Numbered from the stretch's first letter, positions 16,569-25,220 are shown. The stretch is 34,947 nt of DNA from Opitutales bacterium (GCA_016928295.1 JAFGLA010000068.1:1-34947); one strand, 5' to 3'. Made by a program: numbers and translations. The notes: generated by a model not told the origin, from the letters alone.

Positions 16569-17603
16569 ATGTCGGACATCGCCATAGAAAAAATCGACTA
16601 CGAAAGCCTGAACAAGGTCCAAAAGCTGGCCATGTTTCTGGTCGTCATCGGGCCGGAGGTATCCTCGGAGCTTCTCAAGGGCTTTGAAGATGCTGAAATC
16701 GAGGCCATTTGCCGCGAGATAAGCCACTTTTCGATTATCGACGAGGACACGCAGCGCAAGGTCGTGGACGAGTTTTCGAGCATAATCTCGACAAGCCTCG
16801 GCTCGATACTTGGCGGCGCGCGCTTTGCGCAAAGAGCGTTGGAGCTTGCCAAGGGCGACTACAAGGCCGCCAACCTGCTCTCCCGCATCGCGCCGGTGGG
16901 CAACTCCATGGAGGTCATTCAGGAAATCTCCGACATGGAGCCGCGCCAGATAAACAACCTTATCCGCGGTGAACAGCCCCAGACGATAGCCTTTATCACA
17001 AGCCACCTTTCGCAGGAAAAGGCCGCCTCGCTAATCTCTATGCTTACGCCCGAAGTGGGCGAAGAAGTCGTCGAGCGCATCGGCGCCATGGAATACACGA
17101 GCCTTGAGCACGTGGGCCGCGTCGTAGGCTGCCTGAAGAAGCACTTCGACACCAAGCACAAGCCCACGATGCATTCCTCGGGCGGCGTCCGCAGCGTGGC
17201 AGACCTTTTGAACCTGATGGACAAGGAGACGAGCAAGACCCTGCTCGTAAAGCTGGAAGAGCGCAACCCGCAGCTGGGAATGCAGATTCGCCGCAAGATG
17301 TTCAGCTTCGAGGATCTCGTTCGCCTGGAAATCAGCGATTTGCAGCGCGTCACCCGCGAGCTGGAGATGAGCGACCTTGTCGTGGCCATGAAGAGCGCCA
17401 ACGCAAACCTTCAGGACATGATTTTGAAGAGCGTATCCAAGCGCGCTGCCGAGTCCATCAAAGAAGAAATGGAAATGCTCGGCCCGGTGCGCTTGAAGGA
17501 AGTCGAAGCCGCGCAGGACCGCATCATCCAAGTGGTGCGCCGTCTGGAGGAAGAAGGCGAAATATCGCTCGACACCGGCAGCAGCAGCGACCGCATAATG
17601 TAA
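16569..17603 (+). CDS. fliG: Flagellar motor switch protein FliG
   Basis: 344 residues, normal. The N-terminal FliF-binding domain begins VQKLAMFLVVIGPEVSSELLKGF. The middle domain has RGEQPQTIAFITSHLSQEKAA, with EQPQ in place of the usual EHPQ motif that contacts FliM. The C-terminal domain has MFSFEDLVRLEISDLQRVTREL and RAAESIKEEMEMLGPVRLKEVEAAQ, with the charged residues that engage the stator. It sits between fliF and fliH. Confidence 0.97.
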   Translation: MSDIAIEKIDYESLNKVQKLAMFLVVIGPEVSSELLKGFEDAEIEAICREISHFSIIDEDTQRKVVDEFSSIISTSLGSILGGARFAQRALELAKGDYKAANLLSRIAPVGNSMEVIQEISDMEPRQINNLIRGEQPQTIAFITSHLSQEKAASLISMLTPEVGEEVVERIGAMEYTSLEHVGRVVGCLKKHFDTKHKPTMHSSGGVRSVADLLNLMDKETSKTLLVKLEERNPQLGMQIRRKMFSFEDLVRLEISDLQRVTRELEMSDLVVAMKSANANLQDMILKSVSKRAAESIKEEMEMLGPVRLKEVEAAQDRIIQVVRRLEEEGEISLDTGSSSDRIM

Positions 17604-17643
17604 GAAATCTCCCCGATGACCATACACAAAAAACCATACCGAT

Positions 17644-18234
17644 ATGGACGATTCAGGTAACGGGAGAATACACCTTCGCAAACCCATCAGCGGGCTTCGC
17701 GTATCCTACTACGGCCCTGCTCCGGTGCCCGCCAGCGACGCAGAACGCGCGCAGGGCGAGGCTTACGAACAGGGGCGGGCGGACGCGGAAACGGTCAGCA
17801 GCAGGCAGATAATGCAAGCGCGCAAGGAAATGGCCATTCTTCAGGACGAAGTGCTGGCCTCCATCCAGAAGCGTTACGCGGAGCTGTCCGAAGACTTCGA
17901 CGAACAACTGCCCGACCTGGTCCTGTCCATCGTTGACAAGATCTGGGAGGGGCTGAACCTCGACCGCGATACCGTTCTTCGCGCAATCGACGCCGCTCTG
18001 GCCCAGATAGGCAGTTCGGACGAAAAGCTCGTTCTGCGCCTTTGCAAAAGGGACTCGGACCTGCTTCAGGAGCGGGAAACGTTTATGGACCGCTACCCGG
18101 ACTTACGCGTGGAAACGGATGCAGAGCTTGGCAGCGGCGACGTCATCATACAGAGTCGTTTCGGCATAATAGACTCTCGTATCGCGACGAAAATCCGCCG
18201 CGTTGAATCTGAAATCAAGAAAGTGCATCAGTGA
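17644..18234 (+). CDS. fliH: Flagellar assembly protein FliH
   Basis: 196 residues. The middle has EQGRADAETVSSRQIMQARKEMAIL, a coiled coil with small spaced residues as in FliH and HrpE. The C-terminal domain contains LVLSIVDKIWEGLNLDRDTVLRAIDAALAQIGS, which binds the FliI ATPase. Its last four bases overlap the GTG start of fliI, indicating translational coupling and supporting the role as the peripheral-stalk partner of FliI. Confidence 0.9.
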   Translation: MDDSGNGRIHLRKPISGLRVSYYGPAPVPASDAERAQGEAYEQGRADAETVSSRQIMQARKEMAILQDEVLASIQKRYAELSEDFDEQLPDLVLSIVDKIWEGLNLDRDTVLRAIDAALAQIGSSDEKLVLRLCKRDSDLLQERETFMDRYPDLRVETDAELGSGDVIIQSRFGIIDSRIATKIRRVESEIKKVHQ

Positions 18235-19556
18235 CCAACCGCTTCAATGACAACATCGACTGGATGCGCCGCCGCGTTGAAAACGTGCGCGCGGCGGACA
18301 AAATCGGCCATGTACGGCAGGTGACGGGTCTTGTTGTCGAAAGCGAGGGGCCGGAAGCGGCTCTTGGCGAAATCTGCGAGGTATTATCCAACCGCAACAC
18401 GGAAACGGCCATGGCGGAAGTGGTCGGCTTTCGCGACAACCGCGTGCTATTGATGCCTCTTGAGGCCATGCACGACATTCACCCGGGCTGTGAAGTGCGC
18501 GCCGCGTCCAACGCGAGCAACATCCCGACGGGCGACGGCCTTATCGGGCGCGTAATCGACGGGCTTGGCCGCCCCATCGACGGCAAGGGGCCGCTGAGGG
18601 CGGAGTTTGTCTCCGGCTCGCTCAACCGGGCCGCGCCGAACCCGATGCTCCGTACGCCCATCAAAGAGGGCTTTTCCACCGGAGTGCGCAGCATTGACAC
18701 CTTCACACCCCTTGGCACCGGGCAGCGCGTGGGCATTTTCGCCGGTTCAGGCGTGGGTAAGTCCACACTCCTTGGCATGATTGCGCGCGGCGCTGACAGC
18801 GACATAAACGTGCTTTCGCTAGTCGGAGAGCGCGGACGAGAACTGCGCGAGTTTATCGAGAACGACCTTGGCGAGGAGGGCATGAAGCGGAGCATCGTCG
18901 TAGTGTCCACCTCCGACCAGCCCGCCCCCCTGCGCCTTCGCGCCGCGCTCATGGCAACGAGTATCGCGGAAAGCTTTCGCGACCGTGGCAACAAGGCCCT
19001 CCTGATGATGGACTCGCTCACGCGCTTCTGCATGGCACAGCGCGAAATCGGCCTTGCAATCGGCGAGCCGCCCACTTCGCGCGGCTATACGCCAAGCGTG
19101 TTCAGCCTGCTGCCCCGCCTTCTGGAGCGCACCGGCATGGGCGAAAACGGCTCCATTACGGCAATTTATACCGTGCTAGTAGAAGGTGACGACATGAACG
19201 AGCCTGTTGCGGACGCTGTCCGAGGCATCCTCGACGGCCACATCGTACTTTCACGCTCTCTTGCACAGGCGAACCACTACCCCGCCGTGGACGTCCTTCA
19301 GAGCGTGTCCCGACTTTCCCGCAGCGTGTGCGACGAGAAACAACTGGAAACAGTTTCCGCCGCACGAGATCTCATGGCCCTCTACCGCAAGAACGAGGAC
19401 CTCATCAACATCGGGGCCTATCCGCGCGGAACAAATCCGCGCTTGGACAAGGCCATAGACAAAAACGAGCCGATAGCCCAGTTTCTGCGCCAGTCGGCCA
19501 ACGAATTATTCAAAAGGGAGCAAAGCTTTGCGATGTTAGGCAAAGCGATGGCCTGA
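18231..19556 (+). CDS. fliI: Flagellum-specific ATP synthase FliI
   Basis: 441 residues from GTG 18231, overlapping the fliH stop by 4 bases. Walker A GIFAGSGVGKST and Walker B LLMMDSLTRFCMAQREIG are intact, followed by the diagnostic GEPPTSRGYTPSVFSLLPRL of type III ATPases. FliI energises export of flagellar subunits together with FliH and FliJ. Length and motifs are standard. Confidence 0.98.
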   Translation: MTNRFNDNIDWMRRRVENVRAADKIGHVRQVTGLVVESEGPEAALGEICEVLSNRNTETAMAEVVGFRDNRVLLMPLEAMHDIHPGCEVRAASNASNIPTGDGLIGRVIDGLGRPIDGKGPLRAEFVSGSLNRAAPNPMLRTPIKEGFSTGVRSIDTFTPLGTGQRVGIFAGSGVGKSTLLGMIARGADSDINVLSLVGERGRELREFIENDLGEEGMKRSIVVVSTSDQPAPLRLRAALMATSIAESFRDRGNKALLMMDSLTRFCMAQREIGLAIGEPPTSRGYTPSVFSLLPRLLERTGMGENGSITAIYTVLVEGDDMNEPVADAVRGILDGHIVLSRSLAQANHYPAVDVLQSVSRLSRSVCDEKQLETVSAARDLMALYRKNEDLINIGAYPRGTNPRLDKAIDKNEPIAQFLRQSANELFKREQSFAMLGKAMA

Positions 19557-19597
19557 ATTATGCTCAACTTGTTGAGTAACCCGAAAGGAATGCTGCG

Positions 19598-20047
19598 ATG
19601 AAAAAGTTTCAATTCCCTCTCCAAGCCATTCTTACTCTGCGCGGACTAAAACAGGAGCAGGCGCTTGAGCTGTATGCCAAGAGCGTGCGTAGCTGTGCCG
19701 ACAGGCGCGGCGAGCTTATCGGAGCGACGCGCCGGATGGAAAACCTTGAAAAGCTGATCAGCGAGGACGGCAGCGCGCGCTTTTCCGCGTCTATGCGTCA
19801 GGCTTACATGAAGGCTCTTGACGAAGCACGCGATGAAACACAAAAGCGCGAAAAGGCCCTTGAGGAAGCTGAGAAAATTAAGGACAAGCAGCTTGCAGAG
19901 TTTCTCGAACGCAAGAGGCAGAAGGAGATTCTGGAGCACTTGAGGGAAAAGCAGCTCAAGGAACATCTTGCCGAATCCTACCGCAAGGAGGAAATTGAGA
20001 TCGAAGATCTGGTAATTTCCCGCAGCGGACTGGCAAAGACCGCTTAA
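19598..20047 (+). CDS. fliJ: Flagellar export chaperone FliJ
   Basis: 149 residues, almost wholly coiled coil. The opening MKKFQFPLQAILTLRGLKQEQALELYAKSVRSC matches FliJ, the stalk protein in the FliI ring that couples ATPase to the export gate. A long charged helix (EEAEKIKDKQLAEFLERKRQ) follows. The start is one of the few here with a Shine-Dalgarno-like aaagga, about 9 bases upstream. It lies 41 bases after fliI. Confidence 0.9.
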   Translation: MKKFQFPLQAILTLRGLKQEQALELYAKSVRSCADRRGELIGATRRMENLEKLISEDGSARFSASMRQAYMKALDEARDETQKREKALEEAEKIKDKQLAEFLERKRQKEILEHLREKQLKEHLAESYRKEEIEIEDLVISRSGLAKTA

Positions 20048-20060
20048 ACTTTTCTGACAC

Positions 20061-20705
20061 ATGGCCGGAACACTCCCCAAAGCTCTTCTTACAGCCCTGT
20101 TGGCGACCGTTGTGTTCGCCATCAGCTTCGCAGCACTGTTCATGCGCAGCGAGAGGGTGTTCATTCAGATTCTCGCCCGCAGGGAAGCGCCAAGCCCCGA
20201 GGCCCTTCTAAGCAAGGCCGAGCAGCAGGAGTTTGTGTACTGGAGCTTCCGCACGAGCGAGATCAACAAGATGATCGACGACCTCAAGGCCCAGCGAGAG
20301 CAGTTGCTTGCAAGGCAGGAGGCCATATCGGCACAGGAGGCGCAAATCCAGACCGAGCGCAAGGAAAACGAGCGTCTGCGCGATGAAATCCTGCGCGTTC
20401 GCAAGGAGCTATCCGACTATATCATCGAGGTGAAGGCCGGAGAGGCCGTCCGCCTGCGTGAAGAAGTGGCAATCGTTAACAACATGGCTCCGGCAAACGT
20501 CGTCACCCTCTTCAACGAAAAGAGCGACGAGGACGTTGTAAAGCTGCTCGCGATGATGAAGCCCGATGTCTCTGCACCGATTCTGGACCTTATGATGACC
20601 CAGCCGCAGCCGGACGCCAATGGGGTAAGCCCAGAGAAGCGCGTTACGATCTTGCTGGAAAAGCTGAAGAGGCTGCGCATGGAAAATGCCGCCGGAGCAC
20701 GCTAA
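20061..20705 (+). CDS. MotE/MgtE_N-like flagellar protein
   Basis: 214 residues. An N-terminal membrane helix (about 8-28) is followed by a long coiled coil at about 70-140 (AQREQLLARQEAISAQEAQI) and a MgtE_N-like domain at about 145-190 (VNNMAPANVVTLFNEKSDEDVVKLLAMMKPDVSAPIL). This is the build of MotE, the chaperone that stabilises the stator component MotC or MotB in other bacteria. It ends the flagellar cluster 13 bases after fliJ, a position such proteins commonly take. The role is inferred from architecture. Confidence 0.8.
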   Translation: MAGTLPKALLTALLATVVFAISFAALFMRSERVFIQILARREAPSPEALLSKAEQQEFVYWSFRTSEINKMIDDLKAQREQLLARQEAISAQEAQIQTERKENERLRDEILRVRKELSDYIIEVKAGEAVRLREEVAIVNNMAPANVVTLFNEKSDEDVVKLLAMMKPDVSAPILDLMMTQPQPDANGVSPEKRVTILLEKLKRLRMENAAGAR

Positions 20706-20715
20706 TCATCGCTCC

Positions 20716-22071
20716 CTAGGCCAGCTTGCTGTCTATAAAGCTCTCGATGGCGCTCTTTTCCGCCTTGACGGAATGCTTTACGATCGGGCAGTTCTTCAGC
20801 GCCTCCAACGTCGAATGCGTGACATCGACGCCGATTGCATCACGTATGACCGAGGGGAACTTTGCCGGATGGGCCGTGGATAGGATCACGCTCACGCGCT
20901 CCGGGTCCAGCTCTGCAAAGGCGCAGGCTGTGTGCGGATCTGTCACGTAGTCATACTTTTGCTTAACCTCGCATATCAAGCGCACGATGTCGGCATCGTC
21001 CGCACGGGATGCGCGAAACACGCCCGAATCGAAGCCGGAAAACTCGAAAGAGCCGTCTTTTTTGAACTGTTCCATCACGGCACGCGTCTTTTCCGCGCTC
21101 TCGCCAAGGAGGAAATAGATGAAGCGTTCGAAATTGGACGCCACCTGAATGTCCATCGACGGGGCGTGGCTGGGATGCACGGGGCCAAGCTCGTAGCGGC
21201 CCGTTTTGAAGAAACGGTACAGGATGTCGTTCTGGTTTGTCGCCACGCGAAAGCTCTTTGCGGGCAGGCCCATACGCTGCGCCATCCAGCCCGCGAGCAC
21301 GTTGCCGAAATTGCCCGTGGGAACGACAAACTCCACATTGTCGCGTTTATCCACAGGCAGGTGCAGCCAGGCGTGAATGTAGTAAACGCACTGGGCGAGA
21401 ATGCGGGCTATGTTGATTGAGTTGACCGCCGAGAGGCCCACCCTGTCCTTGAACGCGGCGTCGTTAAACACGTCCTTCAGCGCAGACTGTGCGTCGTCAA
21501 AGGTTCCGTTTATGGCCAGAGGGAATACGTTTGCCGCGCCCGTGCAAGTCATCTGCCGTTCCTGAAGGGGCGACACGCGCCCGTCAGGATAGAGGATGAA
21601 GATGTTCACCCCTTCGCGCCCAATAAGGCCGTGTATGGCCGCAGCGCCGGTGTCGCCACTGGTTGCGCCAAGAACGGTTATGGGGCGGCCAGTGCGACGA
21701 ATCTGCTCTTCGTAAAGGCCGCCGAGCAGTTGCAGGGCAAAGTCCTTGAAGGCCAGTGTGGGGCCGTGGAAAAGCTCCAGAACGTAAGTGCGAGAGTCCA
21801 GCTCCAGCATGGGCGCGATTTGCGGTGAATCGAAGCGCGAGTAGGCGCTTTTCACAATGCGCGAGAGTACATCGCGGGGCAGGTCGCAGAATAGGGCAAA
21901 GAACTCTTCGCAGAGGTCCGCATAGGAGAGCCATTCCCACTTTGCGAGCAGGGGCGTGATATCAGGCCATATCTGGGGCAGGTAAAGCCCGCCGTCGGGG
22001 GCAAGACCACGAGCCACGGCCTCTGAAAATGAAACCGGCTCCGAACCACCTCTTGTGCTGATGTACTTCAT
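20716..22071 (-). CDS. thrC: Threonine synthase
   Basis: 451 residues, the long thrC type. The opening MKYISTRGGSEPVSFSEAVARGLAPDGGLYLP is diagnostic, and the PLP lysine is K109 in GPTLAFKDFALQL; the phosphate-binding loop follows in GATSGDTGAAAIHGL. It converts O-phosphohomoserine to threonine. It is the last gene of hom-lysC-thrC and its stop is 10 bases from the stop of the convergent MotE-like gene, with no terminator between. A hairpin separates it from lysC. Confidence 0.97.
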   Translation of the reverse strand: MKYISTRGGSEPVSFSEAVARGLAPDGGLYLPQIWPDITPLLAKWEWLSYADLCEEFFALFCDLPRDVLSRIVKSAYSRFDSPQIAPMLELDSRTYVLELFHGPTLAFKDFALQLLGGLYEEQIRRTGRPITVLGATSGDTGAAAIHGLIGREGVNIFILYPDGRVSPLQERQMTCTGAANVFPLAINGTFDDAQSALKDVFNDAAFKDRVGLSAVNSINIARILAQCVYYIHAWLHLPVDKRDNVEFVVPTGNFGNVLAGWMAQRMGLPAKSFRVATNQNDILYRFFKTGRYELGPVHPSHAPSMDIQVASNFERFIYFLLGESAEKTRAVMEQFKKDGSFEFSGFDSGVFRASRADDADIVRLICEVKQKYDYVTDPHTACAFAELDPERVSVILSTAHPAKFPSVIRDAIGVDVTHSTLEALKNCPIVKHSVKAEKSAIESFIDSKLA

Positions 22072-22104
22072 GTGGATGCGCTACAATCTGATTGCCAAAC
22101 AAAG

Positions 22105-22136
22105 CGGGGGCAAGGGTTTATAACCTCATGCCCCCG
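22105..22136 (-). promoter_or_regulatory. Hairpin between lysC and thrC
   Basis: A perfect 8-base stem (cgggggca 22105-22112, tgcccccg 22129-22136) with an inner ggtt/aacc pair. On the minus strand it is followed by ctttgtttgg, a weak T-rich tail. It may be a partial terminator, or may protect mRNA and lower or separate thrC expression. Confidence 0.5.
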
Positions 22137-22168
22137 TGAAATGTCTGCCCTCGTCGCAATAACGGTGT

Positions 22169-23374
22169 TTAGAGACTGAACGCGGCGTGAGCCACGCGCA
22201 TCGCCTCGTCGGCCTTGTCCACATCGACAGCGACGGAAATCTTGATCTCCGAGGTGCTGATGAGCTGGATGTTGACGCCAGCCTTGGCGAACGCGGTGAA
22301 CAGCTCTGCGGCGACGCCGGAGTGACTGCGCATACCGATGCCGACAACGGACACCTTCGCCACGCGGTCTGTCATGACCTTGAGCTTCGGCCCGAGCACG
22401 TCGCGAATGTTCTCGACGGCCTTTTCCGCCTTGAAAGCATCGTCGGCGGGAACGGTGAAGGTAAGGTTCGCCACACCGTCGCGACCGACGTTCTGGACAA
22501 TCATGTCCACATTGACGTTAGCCTGGGAAAGGGCGGTAAAGATACGCGCCGCAGTGCCCGGCTGATCGTTCAGACCAAGGATGACAACCTTGGTTTGATT
22601 CTTGTCCACAGCCACGCCGCGAACGACCACATCCTCCATGGAGGCTACTTCTTCTTTCACAATTGTTCCAGGGTTGTTGTTCATGCTGTTGCGAACCTCG
22701 AAAACCACTCCGTGTTTTTTTGCAAATTCCACGCTGCGTGCCTGCATCACCTTGGAGCCAAGGCTGGCAAGCTCCAGCATTTCGTCGTACGAAATCTCGT
22801 CCAGCTTGCGCGCGTCTTTTACAACGCGGGGATCGGCAGTGTAAACGCCGTCCACGTCCGTCAATATCTGGCAAACGTCCGCCCCCACTGCCTTGGCAAT
22901 GGCGATTGCGGAAAGGTCTGAGCCGCCGCGGCCAAGGGTTGTAACGTCACCACTGGGGGCAACGCCCTGAAAACCGGCCACGATGACAACCTTGCCATCG
23001 TCAAGCTGCTGCTTGATGTCGCCGCCATCAATCTGGACGATGCGGGCCTTGGTGAACTCCTGATCGGTGCGTATGCCCACCTGCGCGCCGGTGCGGGACA
23101 CTGCGGGAACGCCCAGCGCGTGGAGCGCCATCGCGGTAAGGGCAATTGTTTCCTGCTCGCCAATGGAGAGGAGCATGTCCATCTCGCGAGAGTCCGGGTG
23201 CGGCAAAAGGGCCTTGGCGTCATCGACAAGGCGGTTAGTCACGCCTGCGCGCGCGGAAACAACGACCACGACCTGGTTGCCCGCGTCGCGGGTGGCCTTC
23301 ACGCGGTTGGCCACGTTGCGAATTCGGTCAAGATCGGCGACGGAAGTGCCGCCGTATTTCTGTACGATAATCAT
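22169..23374 (-). CDS. lysC: Aspartate kinase
   Basis: 401 residues, monofunctional aspartokinase. The N-terminal substrate motif IIVQKYGGTSVAD and the nucleotide-site segment GRGGSDLSAIAIAKAVGADVCQILTDVDGVYTADPR are intact. Two ACT domains follow (about 260-400), with VILGLNDQPGTAARIFTALS and VGIGMRSHSGVAAELFTAFAKAGVNIQLISTSEIKISV, the sites of lysine and/or threonine feedback inhibition. It catalyses the first step of the aspartate family pathway. It lies 75 bases after hom and 97 before thrC. Confidence 0.97.
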   Translation of the reverse strand: MIIVQKYGGTSVADLDRIRNVANRVKATRDAGNQVVVVVSARAGVTNRLVDDAKALLPHPDSREMDMLLSIGEQETIALTAMALHALGVPAVSRTGAQVGIRTDQEFTKARIVQIDGGDIKQQLDDGKVVIVAGFQGVAPSGDVTTLGRGGSDLSAIAIAKAVGADVCQILTDVDGVYTADPRVVKDARKLDEISYDEMLELASLGSKVMQARSVEFAKKHGVVFEVRNSMNNNPGTIVKEEVASMEDVVVRGVAVDKNQTKVVILGLNDQPGTAARIFTALSQANVNVDMIVQNVGRDGVANLTFTVPADDAFKAEKAVENIRDVLGPKLKVMTDRVAKVSVVGIGMRSHSGVAAELFTAFAKAGVNIQLISTSEIKISVAVDVDKADEAMRVAHAAFSL

Positions 23375-23449
23375 GTGGGAAAAGTGTCCGTGTTGTTACA
23401 CCCTGAAATATGGGCGCAATAATTCTACTAATAGTACAAGTTGGCCTTC

Positions 23450-24742
23450 TTATGCAAGTCCGACCCGAATCAGACTCTCGACTTTGTTTACCACGGGCAG
23501 CTTGCCCATGCGGGCAATGGCTTCCTGCATCGCCGCCTCGCGCACGGGGTGCGTGATGAGGATAAGCTCCGCGTTTCCGCCCTCCGCCTCGGGCTGCTCC
23601 ACGTTTTTGAGCGATACGCCGAGGTCGCCGCAAATAGTCGCAATCTGCGCCAGAACGCCCGCCTGATCTTTCACCGAGAGGCGCAGGTAGTATTCGCAGC
23701 TAACCTCCCCTATCGGCACGGACTTTCGCAGGCCGAAGTTCGTCGTCATGGAGGGGTGCGAGTGCGCAATCTCGTGGTTCATCGCGATGTCCACAACGTC
23801 GCCCGCAACGGCGCTTGCCGTTGGCAGTGAACCGGCGCCCGGGCCGTAGAACATTGCCTGACCGATGTAGTCGCCCTCGACAAACACGGCGTTGAACGCT
23901 CCACCGACGTTTGCGAGCGGGTGCTCTACGGGAACCATCGTCGGATGCACGCGCAGCTCCACACCAGCCGCACCGCGGTCAACACCCGTGGCGATCAGCT
24001 TGATTACGTAGCCGAGGCGCTTGGCAAAGGCGATGTCGCTCGCGCTTACGTTGCGAATGCCTTCAAAGTGAATGTCCTCGAAGCGGAAAGCGGTGTTGAA
24101 CGCTATGCCAGCGAGAATGGACAGCTTGTAGGCCACGTCGTAACCGTCCACGTCGTTTGTAGGGTTCGCCTCGGCGTAGCCCAGCTCCTGGGCCTGAGCG
24201 AGAGCGTCGGCGAACTCCGCCCCCTCCTGGGTCATCTTGTCGAGAATGTAGTTGGTCGTGCCGTTGAGGATGCCGAAGAGCTTGCGCACGTTGTCCGCTG
24301 CAAGGTTGTTCTTCAGCCCGTGGATTATGGGGATGCCGCCAGCGACACTCGCCTCGTAGCAGAGGTTGACGCCGTTCTGGCGGGCCAGCTCAAGAAGCTC
24401 CGCGCCGAACTTGGCGATTAGTTCCTTGTTGGGCGTAACGAAGTGCTTGCCGGACTTTAGAGCGCGGCGGGCGAACTCCAGCGCGGCCCCCACTCCGCCG
24501 ATGCATTCCACAACGACGTCTATCTCGGGATTGTCGAGAATGTCGTTCACGTCGCTTGTAAGAACTCCGTCCGCCAAAGGAAATGGCAGCGGGTTTTTCA
24601 TGACCAAAGTGGTGATTTTCACAAGGCGAATGGGAACTCCGGCGCGTGCGCCCAAGTTCTTTTCATTCTCCAGAAGGACGCGGGCGACGCCGCCTCCAAC
24701 CGTACCCAGGCCGATGAGGCCCACTTTGATGCAGTCTTTCAT
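23450..24742 (-). CDS. hom: Homoserine dehydrogenase
   Basis: 430 residues. The nucleotide fold starts VGLIGLGTVGGGVARVL; the catalytic region includes GGIPIIHGLKNNLAADNV and NGTTNYILDKM. A C-terminal ACT domain (YYLRLSVKDQAGVLAQIATICGDLGVSLKNV) is the usual threonine feedback site. It reduces aspartate semialdehyde to homoserine. It is the first structural gene of the operon; a Thr-rich leader peptide and terminator lie 120-280 bases upstream, so it is likely controlled by threonyl-tRNA supply. No homoserine kinase gene is in the window. Confidence 0.97.
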   Translation of the reverse strand: MKDCIKVGLIGLGTVGGGVARVLLENEKNLGARAGVPIRLVKITTLVMKNPLPFPLADGVLTSDVNDILDNPEIDVVVECIGGVGAALEFARRALKSGKHFVTPNKELIAKFGAELLELARQNGVNLCYEASVAGGIPIIHGLKNNLAADNVRKLFGILNGTTNYILDKMTQEGAEFADALAQAQELGYAEANPTNDVDGYDVAYKLSILAGIAFNTAFRFEDIHFEGIRNVSASDIAFAKRLGYVIKLIATGVDRGAAGVELRVHPTMVPVEHPLANVGGAFNAVFVEGDYIGQAMFYGPGAGSLPTASAVAGDVVDIAMNHEIAHSHPSMTTNFGLRKSVPIGEVSCEYYLRLSVKDQAGVLAQIATICGDLGVSLKNVEQPEAEGGNAELILITHPVREAAMQEAIARMGKLPVVNKVESLIRVGLA

Positions 24743-24864
24743 GGTCGTGAAACGAAAAACAAGATTGATACAGATTTAAGAAATGTTAGGCGAGCGAATT
24801 GACACTGAACCGAGGCGCATTCACAGCGGCCTGCCTTCACAAGCTCCCCATCTTCGCTTGAACG

Positions 24865-24897
24865 AAAAACCCGCGCTGTTTCCGGCGCGGGTTTTTT
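24865..24897 (-). terminator. Attenuator terminator of the threonine operon
   Basis: On the minus strand, a stem aacccgcgc/gcgcgggtt, lengthened by A:U pairs, with an 8-base loop and a T-run. It lies 31 bases past the leader peptide stop and 122 bases before hom. With no gene ending just upstream, it fits a regulated terminator. Confidence 0.85.
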
Positions 24898-24928
24898 CAT
24901 GGAGAGTTCGTGAAAACGGCTTGTGACT

Positions 24929-25018
24929 CTACCTCTGTTTGCGCGCACGGAAGGGGGCTGACGGGCGGGTGCCAGTCAGTCCGGTCGTAGTCGCGGTTGT
25001 GAAAGTGTGATTGCTCAC
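24929..25018 (-). CDS. thrL: Threonine operon leader peptide
   Basis: A 29-codon frame from GTG 25018 to TAG 24929. Its residues 5-17 read TFTTATTTGLTGT: eight threonines in thirteen codons, using all four Thr codons. It precedes an intrinsic terminator and the hom-lysC-thrC operon. This is the arrangement of classical ribosome-mediated attenuation: low threonyl-tRNA stalls the ribosome, and an alternative RNA pairing blocks the terminator. The bases gcgcg at 24941-24946, in the last codons of the peptide, can pair with cgcgc of the terminator's first arm and could form the antiterminator. There is an in-frame stop upstream and no ATG; the GTG has no Shine-Dalgarno. It is absent from normal gene calls because of its size. 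Confidence 0.75.
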   Translation of the reverse strand: MSNHTFTTATTTGLTGTRPSAPFRARKQR

Positions 25019-25026
25019 TGCGTTAT

Positions 25027-25108
25027 GTGAAAAGCGTTTTCACGGGCCTTGTCAACACACAAGGCCAATGCGTCCGCCCAAACTGCAAAGTCAGGCAGCG
25101 TTTTGCAG
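25027..25108 (-). promoter_or_regulatory. Three consecutive perfect inverted repeats upstream of the Thr leader
   Basis: Repeat 1: gtgaaaagcgttttcac at 25027-25043, a 17-base palindrome. Repeat 2: ggccttgt (25045-25052) with acaaggcc (25059-25066); it contains a perfect TTGACA on the minus strand (25055-25050), without a good -10 box. Repeat 3: ctgcaaa (25083-25089) with tttgcag (25102-25108). A TATAAC -10-like box on the minus strand at 25116-25111 would start RNA near 25104, placing all three in the transcript. They may be protein operators or RNA hairpins. Confidence 0.5.
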
Positions 25109-25160
25109 AGGTTATATCGCAATTAAGTCCCGCTCCGCCCGCCACCCGTTTCGAGAACAC

Positions 25161-25195
25161 AAAAAAGAGCGGCGGAATCGCTCCGACGCTCTTTT
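25161..25195 (-). terminator. Intrinsic terminator of rpmI-rplT
   Basis: On the minus strand, aaaagagcg pairs with cgctctttt across an inner region that can also pair, followed by a T-run. It lies 26 bases after the rplT stop. Confidence 0.9.
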
Positions 25196-25220
25196 GAAAT
25201 TGGGCTTGCCCGAACTCGCC

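Noticed and set aside
24739-24948. 69-codon minus-strand ORF overlapping the attenuator terminator
   Set aside because: Its middle is coded by the terminator hairpin and it lacks any amino-acid run or family look; the Thr-rich frame just upstream explains the region better.
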